This document shows positions 43,965 through 51,085 of a DNA stretch of 64,000 bases, piece after piece. A program made the position numbers and the translations under genes. Origin of the DNA: Nonomuraea candida. Lineage in GTDB: Bacteria > Actinomycetota > Actinomycetes > Streptosporangiales > Streptosporangiaceae. Within the stretch, counting starts at the first letter, position 1. Every line of letters starts with the position of its first letter. The notes beneath the pieces were generated by a model. That model saw nothing but the letters and a program-made list of their open reading frames with translations, made no database searches and was not told the origin of the DNA. The DNA is taken from NCBI RefSeq assembly GCF_000725485.1, contig NZ_JOAG01000032.1:62001-126000 (forward strand), read 5' to 3'.

Positions 43965-44289
43965 TGAGGCGTCCGGCGGGCGATGCGGGGAAGGCCCGCC
44001 GGACCCTACCCGTACTCGCCATCTGGGAGATCGCGAATGACAACCCATAAGCTCAGCCACGTGGTTCGTCCGAGCCTAGAAGCATGTTCGGCTTGGTGGG
44101 CCGCCCCATAAGGTGGGCTACGGGGCAGTAGCGGTCGGCTGGGCCAAAAGTTGCCGCTGTCCGGCCTGGCACGCACTGGCACGCGGTCAATCACGTCTTG
44201 ACGCGTACGCGGACGATGAGCATGGCTCGTTCTCTGGAGAACGTGGCGAGGACGGACCTGCGAATGTATGCAAGGGGAACCGCAATGTA
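43965..44289. other. Gene-free stretch between cargo and resolvase
   Basis: About 325 nt with no supported gene. Next to it lie the NVAERV-like repeat (44290-44314) and the res-like site (44351-44460). Confidence 0.4.
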
Positions 44290-44314
44290 GCGGAGCGCGT
44301 GCCAGCGCGTGACA
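44290..44314. repeat. 25-nt sequence repeated inverted inside the integrase gene
   Basis: This 25-mer (GCGGAGCGCGTG followed by CCAGCGCGTGACA) matches the reverse complement of 50867-50891 at 23 of 25 positions, and the match extends left over CAATGT. In the integrase it encodes NVAERVSAR; here one frame would read NVAERVPAR. The two copies are 6.5 kb apart in opposite orientation. Confidence 0.7.
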
Positions 44315-44350
44315 CCCGCTTTGCGATCTTGTTCATAAACCATCGTTATT

Positions 44351-44460
44351 GAGACGCTTAACGATCTTGATGTTCTCGCAGGTTTTTCGTTAGCGATCTT
44401 GTCCAAAACACGTCTCATAACCTCACCAAAAGTCTCAAAGTTTTGAGACGGTTATGAGAC
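44351..44460. promoter_or_regulatory. res-like site: clustered GAGAC half-sites before the resolvase gene
   Basis: Five GAGAC/GTCTC words lie at 44351, 44412, 44432, 44445 and 44456. They form two nested perfect inverted repeats: GTCTCATAACC (44412-44422) with GGTTATGAGAC (44450-44460), and GTCTCAAA (44432-44439) with TTTGAGAC (44442-44449). It adjoins the resolvase start. The layout resembles a resolvase recombination site that doubles as its autoregulatory operator. The AT-rich composition contrasts with the cargo genes. Confidence 0.65.
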
Positions 44461-44468
44461 AATTGAAC

Positions 44469-45077
44469 ATGACCAAGACCGCATCAACCCTGGTGGGGCT
44501 CGCCCGCGTCTCGACCAACGCCCAGGACTCCCAACTCCAGCGCGACGCCTTGAATGCCGCTGGGTGTATCCGCATCTTCGAGGAGAAGATCTCCACCAGG
44601 AAGGCCGACCGCCCCGGCCTCGCCGACGCGCTGGACTTCCTGCGCCCCGGAGACACCTTGGCCATATGGAAGCTCGACCGGCTGGGCCGCTCGGTCAAGG
44701 AACTCCTCACAATCGCTGACGATCTGCATGAGCGCGGTGTCGGCTTGCGCATTCTGACCGGACGGCTGGCGGGCACCTACACGCCGACCGGTGAGGGGAA
44801 GTTCTTCTTCACGATGATGGCGGCGTTCGCCGAATTGGAGCGCGACCTGATCCAGGAGCGCACCATGGCGGGCCTGGTCGCAGCCCGTGCTCAGGGCAGG
44901 GTCGGCGGACGCCCGTCCGTGATGGACGATGACAAGCTGGCCGCCGCGCGAGCCCGTCACGCTCGCGGGGAGTCCCCCACGCAGATCGCCAGAGCCCTGG
45001 GGGTCAGCCGCGCCACGCTCTACCGGCACCTTGGGCTTAGCCCAGCCGACTCAGCGGCCGAAAGCACTACCCAATGA
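44469..45077 (+). CDS. Small serine recombinase (resolvase/invertase)
   Basis: A 202-residue resolvase. The catalytic Ser is in GLARVSTNAQDSQLQRDAL; AIWKLDRLGRSVKELL is the second catalytic block with both Arg; FFTMMAAFAELERDLIQERT is the dimerisation helix. The C-terminal helix-turn-helix is ESPTQIARALGVSRATLYRHL. It probably resolves element dimers or cointegrates at the adjacent GAGAC-repeat site. ATG 44454 is an alternative start but falls within that site. Transcription probably ends at the palindrome at 45207-45240. Confidence 0.92.
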   Translation: MTKTASTLVGLARVSTNAQDSQLQRDALNAAGCIRIFEEKISTRKADRPGLADALDFLRPGDTLAIWKLDRLGRSVKELLTIADDLHERGVGLRILTGRLAGTYTPTGEGKFFFTMMAAFAELERDLIQERTMAGLVAARAQGRVGGRPSVMDDDKLAAARARHARGESPTQIARALGVSRATLYRHLGLSPADSAAESTTQ

Positions 45078-45206
45078 AAGAAACAACGCACATGAGCGCT
45101 CTCGCGCGCTCAAAGCGAATCTGAGACGCAAACTCAAGCAAGGTAACAAAAGGTACCTGGACGCTTAATCAACCCCTTAGAAACGATTTCAGCGCTTTAA
45201 GCACGT

Positions 45207-45240
45207 CAGGGGCCCTGTCTCGATCGAGACAGGGCCCCTG
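45207..45240. terminator. Perfect 34-nt palindrome, probable bidirectional terminator
   Basis: A fully self-complementary 34-nt sequence with centre CGATCG, arms 45207-45223 and 45224-45240, lying between the convergent resolvase (ending 45077) and the minus-strand gene ending at 45251. It would form a 15-bp stem from either strand. Its perfect symmetry could also suit a protein-binding site. Confidence 0.7.
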
Positions 45241-45250
45241 GTCTGTCTGG

Positions 45251-46006
45251 TCACCTAGTCGTGGTGAAGTCGCCCCCCGAGCGCGACCCACGGACCTGGA
45301 GCACGCCGTTCACGACGGAGAAGCCAGAGGAGTTCTGCTCCACGTCGGCGAGCCGAGCCGCGCGCCGGAGTCGTCCTGCCGGGTCCGCCTCCAGCGCGGC
45401 GACGTGGTCGCGTCCGGCCTGGAGGGCCGTCTCGATCTCCTTCCACTGCCGATCGAGCTTGAGCCGGTGCCGCTCGGCAATCCCCACGTCACCAGGGAGC
45501 AGCTCGGCCAGGGCGCTCTCCAGCCGGGTCAGCGCGGCGGCCATGCCGATGGTCGCCGGGCCGCTCGTGGTCCGCTCGAAGATCGGGAGTTCGATCCGCA
45601 GCGCGGTCAGCGTCGCGAGGTCGCGCCGCTTCACGGCCTCCTCCACGATCTCGGCCACGTTGACGCCGTGCCGGAGCTGGTTCTCCGCGCGCCGCCATGC
45701 CTCGCGCTGCTTGGTGATGTCCGCCAGCTCTCGCGCCGGGTCCACGGCCGGAGCCGTGGATGCCTCGTCGATCCAAGCGCGTACGGTGTCGCGCCCTTGC
45801 TCGGCCTCGCGGCGGATGCCGTCGAGGCTCTGCCGGGCGGCGGCGAACAGCGCGCCCATCAGTTCCTGCCGGTACTCGGGTGAGTAGCGCCCGTCGCTCA
45901 TGAGGTTGCCGACGTCCTGGAGCAGGACGCCCCGGAACTTGGAGATCTTGTCAGGGATGCTCGCCAAAGTGAGTTCGGCGAGCATCGCGCCAGTGGAGAT
46001 GGGCAT
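45251..46006 (-). CDS. Helical element protein, unknown
   Basis: A 251-residue protein with AGGAGG 6 nt before ATG 46006. Predicted mainly helical with heptad-like charge in the middle (EAEQGRDTVRAWID, ITKQREAWRRAENQL, TRLESALAELLPG, LDRQWKEIETALQAGRDHVAALE). No known domain. It is the most downstream of the minus-strand replication-module genes, 51 nt after the helicase stop. A role in replication or segregation is possible only by position. Confidence 0.65.
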   Translation of the reverse strand: MPISTGAMLAELTLASIPDKISKFRGVLLQDVGNLMSDGRYSPEYRQELMGALFAAARQSLDGIRREAEQGRDTVRAWIDEASTAPAVDPARELADITKQREAWRRAENQLRHGVNVAEIVEEAVKRRDLATLTALRIELPIFERTTSGPATIGMAAALTRLESALAELLPGDVGIAERHRLKLDRQWKEIETALQAGRDHVAALEADPAGRLRRAARLADVEQNSSGFSVVNGVLQVRGSRSGGDFTTTR

Positions 46007-46057
46007 ATTGCCCTCCTATCTGGATCAGGCGGCGGCCTGGAGGCCCCGGGCCGCCGA

Positions 46058-47554
46058 TTAGCTCGGGTTGGTCGGCCAGTCGTCGTCGGATGCGCAAGTC
46101 GGGTGTGTGAGCCAGCCAGCGCGCAGGGCGGTGTCGTCGAGCCGATTCCCACACGCCCTGCACTCCTGCTTGAACCTGATCCCCGAGTACAGCCGCTCGC
46201 GCCGCCCGTCCGGGGTCCGCACCTGCTTGACGGCGATCTGGGGCACGACATCGCGGAGATCCTGGCCGAAGGTCTGGATGTTCGTGGCGTAGGCCGTGAT
46301 GCCGTTGCGCTGACACCAGTTCTCCCACGCCTGGAAGAGGAGCTTGCACGGCACCGTGTGGCCGGGGCCGACCTCGCAGAACTCCCGCAGGAACGGCGAC
46401 AGCGGGTTGGCCGCGTCCTTCATCGCGTTCACGGCCTCCTCCGAGGAGGGCGGCACGGTGAACCGCCCCTGCTCCGTCAGCCGGTCGAGCCCGTCGAGCG
46501 CCCAGTTGAGCACTCCCGGCAGCTCGGCCAGCAGTTCTTCGGTCAGGTTGGTGTTCTCCTGGCCGAGCCAAGACGACTTCATGGTGAGGACGATGAAGCG
46601 GCTGGCTATCGCCCCGGAGGCGTCGTCGAACTTGGGGAGCACGTTGGAGCAGATCATGAACCGGGTGGGAAGTCGTCCGGTCCACGGCTCGCGGTACTTG
46701 CGGTCCACGTCGATGGTGTCCTCACCGCTGATGGTCAGCAGGCGTTCGACGACCTGGGTGGAGTTCCGCCCGTCGAGGCGGGCGTCCGAGATGATGGCGA
46801 GCGGCTTGCCGATGAGCGGGGCCAGGCCGAAGTTCGTGGCCAGGCTGGCGAGGGTCGGCCCGGCCATGTTCCCTTGGCCCACGAGGGCGGTCAGGATGCG
46901 GGCGATGGTGCCCTTGCCGGAGCGGGGCGGGCCGACCATGAGCAACATCTTGTGCAAGTCCGTCCGTCCGCTGAGCACGTAGCCGAAGAACTCTTGCAGG
47001 GCCGCGATGGACTCGGGGTCGTCCGCCCAGACCTGGTTCAGGAACTCCAGCCACCTGCTCGGCCGCTGCGCGCCGGGGTCGTAGTCGAACGGCACGGAGA
47101 CGAGGTTGAAGAAGCGCGGGTCGTGATCGAGAAGCTTCAGATCTGCTACCCGGAGCAGCCCGTTGGCGCAGGCCACGATGGGGCCGTCGTCCTCGTCCTG
47201 ATTACCGTCGATCCAGGTCGGCGCGTCGGTGGTAGCCCTCAGGAAGGTGATGGCCGTCAGGGCTTCGAGGAGGTCGGCGATCTTCCGCTTGGACGGCGAC
47301 CACGGCTTGGTCTTCTGCATACCGGTCGCGGTGGGCTCCAGGTACACCCCGTGCTCCAGCCGCCGGTAGACGGTCGCCCGGATGTCCTGCTCCTCGGCCT
47401 CCGCCCAGTGGGTGCCCTGCCACCGCATCCACGAGGCCCGCCAGTAGCGCAGCACGGCGTGGTCGTGGACGGTCCAGGTCGGCATGAGCTGCCGGGCCAC
47501 GGCCATGGGGTTCGAGGGCGGGGGGAACTCCTCGATGTCGTTCGGGTTGGTCAC
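46058..47554 (-). CDS. P4-type primase-associated DNA helicase
   Basis: A 498-residue SF3-like helicase of the phage/plasmid primase, P4-family group. Walker A GPPRSGKGT is at residues 208-216; Walker B-like LAIISDARLDGRNS and RFMICSNVLPKFDD follow, typical of D5/P4 helicases. The N-terminal ~130 residues contain the D5_N-like region. The C-terminus has a possible zinc finger (CRACG ... HPTC). Start ATG 47554 overlaps the primase-polymerase stop by 4 nt. Together they form the element's autonomous replication module. Confidence 0.87.
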   Translation of the reverse strand: MTNPNDIEEFPPPSNPMAVARQLMPTWTVHDHAVLRYWRASWMRWQGTHWAEAEEQDIRATVYRRLEHGVYLEPTATGMQKTKPWSPSKRKIADLLEALTAITFLRATTDAPTWIDGNQDEDDGPIVACANGLLRVADLKLLDHDPRFFNLVSVPFDYDPGAQRPSRWLEFLNQVWADDPESIAALQEFFGYVLSGRTDLHKMLLMVGPPRSGKGTIARILTALVGQGNMAGPTLASLATNFGLAPLIGKPLAIISDARLDGRNSTQVVERLLTISGEDTIDVDRKYREPWTGRLPTRFMICSNVLPKFDDASGAIASRFIVLTMKSSWLGQENTNLTEELLAELPGVLNWALDGLDRLTEQGRFTVPPSSEEAVNAMKDAANPLSPFLREFCEVGPGHTVPCKLLFQAWENWCQRNGITAYATNIQTFGQDLRDVVPQIAVKQVRTPDGRRERLYSGIRFKQECRACGNRLDDTALRAGWLTHPTCASDDDWPTNPS

Positions 47555-48354
47555 GCGCTCCTCCGAGTGGTTCGCAGCGCGGACCGCACCACCTGGCGGG
47601 CCTCGCGCTCGGTCAGACCAGCCGTGAGGGCGGCGGCGATGAGATCTTCAAGGTCGTACTCGCTCGCGCCGTTCTCCAGCGCGCGGTTGGCAGCCCAGTA
47701 GAGGAACCGGTTGCGGTTGCCCTCGGGTTGCCTGGCAAGGTGATGGGACAGTCGGGAGACTCCTGTGCCGCTGCTGCCGCAGGTGACCCACCTCTTGGCC
47801 AGCGGCGGGTCGAGCAGCTCCTTGGCGTCCTCCCAGACGAGGACCTCCTGGGGCGTGTGCCTGGTCACGTACTCGTACGAGGTGCCGTTAACCACGGACG
47901 GCGGCACGAGCACGTAGCCGCCGGACGCCTTAAAGTCGATGAAGTGCTTGGGCAGGGCACCGGACCTCTGGTTGGTGCCCCTGTAGTAGCAATGGAGCCC
48001 ACCCGAGGGCGTCGTGACGAACGTGGCCGGCGCGCTCACCACACCCGCGCCGAGCAGGCGCTCGACGGCGGAGAACCCTGCCCCGGCGGGCTTGTTGTCC
48101 ACGTCGAGTACGTCAACGGTGGCGATCCCGGTGGGGATGGCGATGTTGGCGCTGGGGAACCGCGTCCACCACCGGCGGGCCTGCTCAGGGTCGCGCGTCG
48201 CCCCGAGGTAGCCGTTGGGGACACACCGAGCCAGCGGGGCTTTCCCGCCCGGTACGCAGGGGAAGACGTCCCACCCATGGCTGATGAGTTCCAGGGCGGC
48301 GGTGAGCATGTTTGGTACGCTCGTGGTGTCGTTGATCGCCCTGATGGGTGTCAT
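47551..48354 (-). CDS. Bifunctional DNA primase/polymerase (Prim-Pol)
   Basis: A 267-residue protein. It starts ALELISHGWDVFPCVPGGK, the usual Prim-Pol beginning, then RWWTRFPSANIAIPTG, the catalytic DVLDVDNKPAG and GLHCYYRGTNQ with the conserved His. Prim-Pols make primers and extend them for element replication. The start is uncertain: in-frame ATGs at 48405, 48354 and 48309 all lack a clear ribosome site. It precedes the helicase, overlapping by 4 nt. The C-terminal end has ENGASEYDLEDLIAAALTAGLTE, similar to the Prim-Pol C-terminal helical region. Confidence 0.85.
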   Translation of the reverse strand: MTPIRAINDTTSVPNMLTAALELISHGWDVFPCVPGGKAPLARCVPNGYLGATRDPEQARRWWTRFPSANIAIPTGIATVDVLDVDNKPAGAGFSAVERLLGAGVVSAPATFVTTPSGGLHCYYRGTNQRSGALPKHFIDFKASGGYVLVPPSVVNGTSYEYVTRHTPQEVLVWEDAKELLDPPLAKRWVTCGSSGTGVSRLSHHLARQPEGNRNRFLYWAANRALENGASEYDLEDLIAAALTAGLTEREARQVVRSALRTTRRSA

Positions 48355-48394
48355 GTTCGAGGGCCGGGCGTAGGCGCGCCCGGCCCTCGGCTTG

Positions 48395-48547
48395 TCAGGC
48401 GGCATGTGTCTTGATCTCCTCCATGGGGTTCGGGCTCGTGATCGACGTCTGGAAGATGTTGGCGATGACCGCCCGCTGCTCCGGGGTGAGCGGCGGCATC
48501 GCGTCCACGAGCTGGCGCACGCGGTCGGCGTGGATGTACTCGGTCAT
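48395..48547 (-). CDS. 50-residue element protein, unknown
   Basis: MTEYIHADRVRQLVDAMPPL then TPEQRAVIANIFQTSITSP. Helical. It overlaps the HTH/excisionase gene upstream by 4 nt (ATG 48547 inside its stop). Small proteins with the sequence 'LTPEQRAVIAN' are common in actinomycete integrated elements, from recollection, but no function is known. Confidence 0.6.
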   Translation of the reverse strand: MTEYIHADRVRQLVDAMPPLTPEQRAVIANIFQTSITSPNPMEEIKTHAA

Positions 48548-48741
48548 GCGCCCGCCCGGTAGGAGTTGTTCAGCCAGTTCTCTACGTCGGCCAGGCGGTA
48601 CCGGACGTAGCCGCCTTCGATGCGGATGTAGGCGGGTCCCTTGTTACGGGTCCGCCAGGTCTCCACGGTCCGCCTCTTGACCTTCACGTAGTGCGCGAGT
48701 TCCTCGGACGTCAGCAGCATGTTTTCGTCGGCGTTGCCCAT
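48544..48741 (-). CDS. Excisionase-like helix-turn-helix protein
   Basis: A 65-residue winged-helix protein of the AlpA/MerR-like excisionase type: LLTSEELAHYVKVKRRTVETWRTRNKG then AYIRIEGGYVRYRLADVENWL. Such proteins in actinomycete elements act as recombination directionality factors or regulators. Note that large serine integrases often use unrelated directionality factors, so its exact role is open. It starts the minus-strand operon through the primase, helicase and 45.2 kb gene, opposite to the regulator gene at 48878. Confidence 0.8.
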   Translation of the reverse strand: MGNADENMLLTSEELAHYVKVKRRTVETWRTRNKGPAYIRIEGGYVRYRLADVENWLNNSYRAGA

Positions 48742-48877
48742 CCCCCTCCTTGCAGTGCCGCGTCAGCGATATGCAGGCAACGAGGCCAGCTTACATGCAT
48801 ATGCGCGTCAGGGGCATGCACCTACGCGCCGGTGCGTATCGTTGACGGCACCCTGCACATCACCGAGACTTGCCGGG
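48742..48877. promoter_or_regulatory. Divergent control region between the excisionase-like operon and the regulator
   Basis: 136 nt containing several related words: TATGCAGGCA, ACATGCATATG, GGGCATGCACC. TACATGCATATG holds the palindrome ATGCAT. They could be operator half-sites for the product of the gene at 48878 or the excisionase-like protein. Promoters for both operons must lie here. Confidence 0.4.
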
Positions 48878-49420
48878 GTGGGGACCAAAATCACGACGTA
48901 CAAGTCCGATAGCGAGCGCGGACGCCAGAAGGTCGAGCTAGCACCGGGCCTTTTCGTGCCAGGAGAAATTCCCGTTGCTCATCGGGACTCGCACGGCTTC
49001 GACGTCGAGGCGATCGTGATCCCGGAGCGTGGACGGCTCGTTGTAGAGGAAATCACCGTCCGCCGTCGGCCAGGGGGACCGCCAGTGACCGCCGGGACGT
49101 TGAGAAGGGTGACGGTAGGACCTCTGGTGAAGGGTGCGCTTGCGCAGGCACGGCACAACTTGCCGAGCGGGAGATCTGGGCGGGCAGTGGCCTGGGGTTT
49201 GCTGGATGTCGAGGAGCGCGACCGGTTGAAAGAGGCTGGTCCGGTGCCCGAGACGCTGGAGTGGGTGGCGCTGCTCTACCGCGTGGCGGTAGCCCTGGCG
49301 GAGCCGCCCGTGAAGAGCATTCAGGGGGTGTTCGGGACGTCCCAGCGCACGGCCTTCAACTGGGTGGCGAAGGCCCGCGCGCTGGAGCTCCTGGAGGCCG
49401 AAGAGGCCGCTATCGAGTAG
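48878..49420 (+). CDS. Element regulator with C-terminal HTH, unknown family
   Basis: A 180-residue protein from GTG 48878 (VGTKITTYKSDSERGRQKVELAPG). The first ~90 residues look beta-rich. The C-terminus reads VALAEPPVKSIQGVFGTSQRTAFNWVAKARALELLE, a helix-turn-helix. Proteins of this layout lie opposite the excisionase in actinomycete elements. The frame could extend upstream to 48719, but that would run through the control region. It converges with the integrase, overlapping it by 11 nt. Confidence 0.65.
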   Translation: MGTKITTYKSDSERGRQKVELAPGLFVPGEIPVAHRDSHGFDVEAIVIPERGRLVVEEITVRRRPGGPPVTAGTLRRVTVGPLVKGALAQARHNLPSGRSGRAVAWGLLDVEERDRLKEAGPVPETLEWVALLYRVAVALAEPPVKSIQGVFGTSQRTAFNWVAKARALELLEAEEAAIE

Positions 49421-51026
49421 CGCGCTCCTTGGGCTCGATTTTGATCATGTCCGGATCGAAGTAGCTGCCGTCACGCCCTCGCCCGTGGGGCGCGTGGAGG
49501 ATGGTGACGGTGAACAGGGCGTTGAGCATGGCACGCTGCTGACCCAACTCCAAGCTGAACCATTTCGCCCGCACATCGGGCACACCTACGATGCCCGCGA
49601 AGATGTTGGTGGATCCCGCTTTCTCGATCTTCTGCTCGACGGCGTCGAGTTGTCCACGGAGTACTTGCGTGCCCGCTGCGAGTTGACGGGTGTCGATGAT
49701 CTTTTTCGCGTGCAGGATGGCCTGTTCATCCAGAAGCGCCCGAAGCTCGTCGGCCTCCTTCTGGAGGGCGGCCAGGTTTTCTGTGTGTTGTCCGTTCGCG
49801 AGGAGGTCCACCGCGTCGTCTCGGCTGAGCCGCTCGATGATGACTTCCTGCACGTACTCGTCCACCTCGGACGCCTTACGGCTGACGTGGGGTCCCGGCT
49901 TCCGCGTGGCACCTCGGGGCGGACGGCAGCGGTAGGTGGGGGGTCGCTGCGGTCCTGAGCGGCTGCAGATCACCGTGTCGCTGCAGGGGCACAGGTAGAT
50001 TCCGCTGCCGAGCCATCGTCGCTGGTTGCCGGGCGAGGTCTTTCGCGTGGGGTCGGCGAAGAGGGCGCACACCGCCCTCCACGACTTCTCCGGGACGATC
50101 GCAGGCCATACCGCGTCGCCGACGACCTCCCCCTTGAAGACGGTCTTCCCGGCGTTCCTGGCTCTGCGCAGCATGTCGCGCATCTCGATCGTGCTCCACT
50201 CGTTGCCGAGTGAGGTCCGGACACCGGCGTCGTTGATCGCCTTGACGACGGCACGAAGGCTGACTCCGGCGAGGATGTTCTCGGTGCTGCGCGCGATCCA
50301 CTCCGCCTCGGCCGGCCTGATGGTGACGCCGTCCCCCTCGAATCCGAACGGCCTGATGCCGCCCGACCAGGTGCCCGCAAGCGCATCGCGCTCGCGGGCG
50401 GCGGAGATCCGGCGGGCCTTGTCCCGGCTCTCCTTGTTGCCCACCGCAACCATGATGCGGGCCATGGTGATGTCGGCGTCGTTGGCGAGCCTTAGCGATC
50501 CCGTCACCGACTCCACCATGGGGCGCGGGTCTGTGTTCTCGATCACGTCGATGAGGTCTTCGAGGTCTCGCGGATCTCGAACAACTCGGTCGAGATCCAG
50601 CGCGATCAGCCCGTCAGCCTGACCACAGGCCAGCAGGTCCAGGGCGCGGCGGAACCCGGGACGGACGGTACGCAAGGCGGTGGTCCCGTCCGGCAGGGCG
50701 ATCTTCCGCCGCTTGAACGCCGAGGTGTCGTTTTCCACGATGATGTGGGTCTCCGTGGGGCCGATCTTCCAGCCGAGACGCTCAGCGCGCTCCCTTGCAC
50801 GTCTTTGCTGATCGGCTACGCCCTTTTCCGTGACAACCCTCTTGATCTTCGCTGGAACCTCAGCGATGGCACGCGCTGACACGCGCTCCGCCACATTGTG
50901 ACCGTCACTTTCGTGCCCGTCCCCGGACTCGCCATGGCGCGCGTTCGCCTGCGTTGAGTCCTCTACCTCTTCGCGAGCATCGCTGATGCGCGTGAGGATG
51001 ATTGCTCGTTGCGGAAGAAAGATCAT
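49410..51026 (-). CDS. int: Large serine integrase
   Basis: A 538-residue large serine recombinase, the likely enzyme that inserted this element. The catalytic Ser is S15 in RAIILTRISDARE. Second block: GLIALDLDRVVRDPRDLEDLI. The recombinase domain follows, and the zinc-ribbon region reads YLCPCSDTVICSRSG...PTYRCRP, with a coiled-coil motif after it (LAALQKEADELRALLDEQ, LRGQLDAVEQKIEKA). Its ATG is 33 nt from the right junction, the standard position of attP beside int. The 3' end overlaps the convergent regulator. Confidence 0.93.
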   Translation of the reverse strand: MIFLPQRAIILTRISDAREEVEDSTQANARHGESGDGHESDGHNVAERVSARAIAEVPAKIKRVVTEKGVADQQRRARERAERLGWKIGPTETHIIVENDTSAFKRRKIALPDGTTALRTVRPGFRRALDLLACGQADGLIALDLDRVVRDPRDLEDLIDVIENTDPRPMVESVTGSLRLANDADITMARIMVAVGNKESRDKARRISAARERDALAGTWSGGIRPFGFEGDGVTIRPAEAEWIARSTENILAGVSLRAVVKAINDAGVRTSLGNEWSTIEMRDMLRRARNAGKTVFKGEVVGDAVWPAIVPEKSWRAVCALFADPTRKTSPGNQRRWLGSGIYLCPCSDTVICSRSGPQRPPTYRCRPPRGATRKPGPHVSRKASEVDEYVQEVIIERLSRDDAVDLLANGQHTENLAALQKEADELRALLDEQAILHAKKIIDTRQLAAGTQVLRGQLDAVEQKIEKAGSTNIFAGIVGVPDVRAKWFSLELGQQRAMLNALFTVTILHAPHGRGRDGSYFDPDMIKIEPKERATR

Positions 51027-51030
51027 GAAT

Positions 51031-51085
51031 TAAAGATGTCACAGTCTTTGTTCCGTTTTGCCTGTGCCGGTGCCGCCGGTAACCA
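51031..51085. other. attR: right junction of the inserted element
   Basis: Element arms ATGTC (51036-51040) and TTCCG (51051-51055) precede TT at 51058-51059; tadA sequence (GGC ACA GGC on the minus strand) follows. In the joined element the left-end arms CGGAA/GACAT mirror these at identical spacing, with TT exactly central. Confidence 0.8.

Larger units (their letters stand above)
38011..51059. mobile_element. 13.05 kb integrative element inserted in the tadA P-loop
   Basis: The pilus ATPase frame is broken here: the left flank resumes at the Lys-Thr of the P-loop and the right flank stops at GTGTGKT followed by four foreign residues. A large serine integrase gene starts 33 nt from the right junction. 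Joining the flanks at the shared TT restores GTGTGKTTLLSALL in frame. The element carries an excisionase-like HTH gene, primase-polymerase, P4-type helicase, resolvase with res-like site, and cargo genes including a radical SAM/peptide pair. No FtsK/TraB, relaxase or structural phage genes are present, so transfer must depend on helpers. It has no long terminal direct repeats, as expected for serine integration. Confidence 0.88.

Noticed and set aside
44113..44352. Plus-strand 79-codon frame containing NVAERVPAR
   Set aside because: No ribosome site and no domain; the shared word with the integrase is reported as a DNA repeat instead.
38011..51059. Boundaries set by terminal direct repeats, as for tyrosine integrases
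   Set aside because: Only CGT-TT-CC positions are shared; no long direct repeat or tRNA 3' end is present, and the integrase is a serine type.
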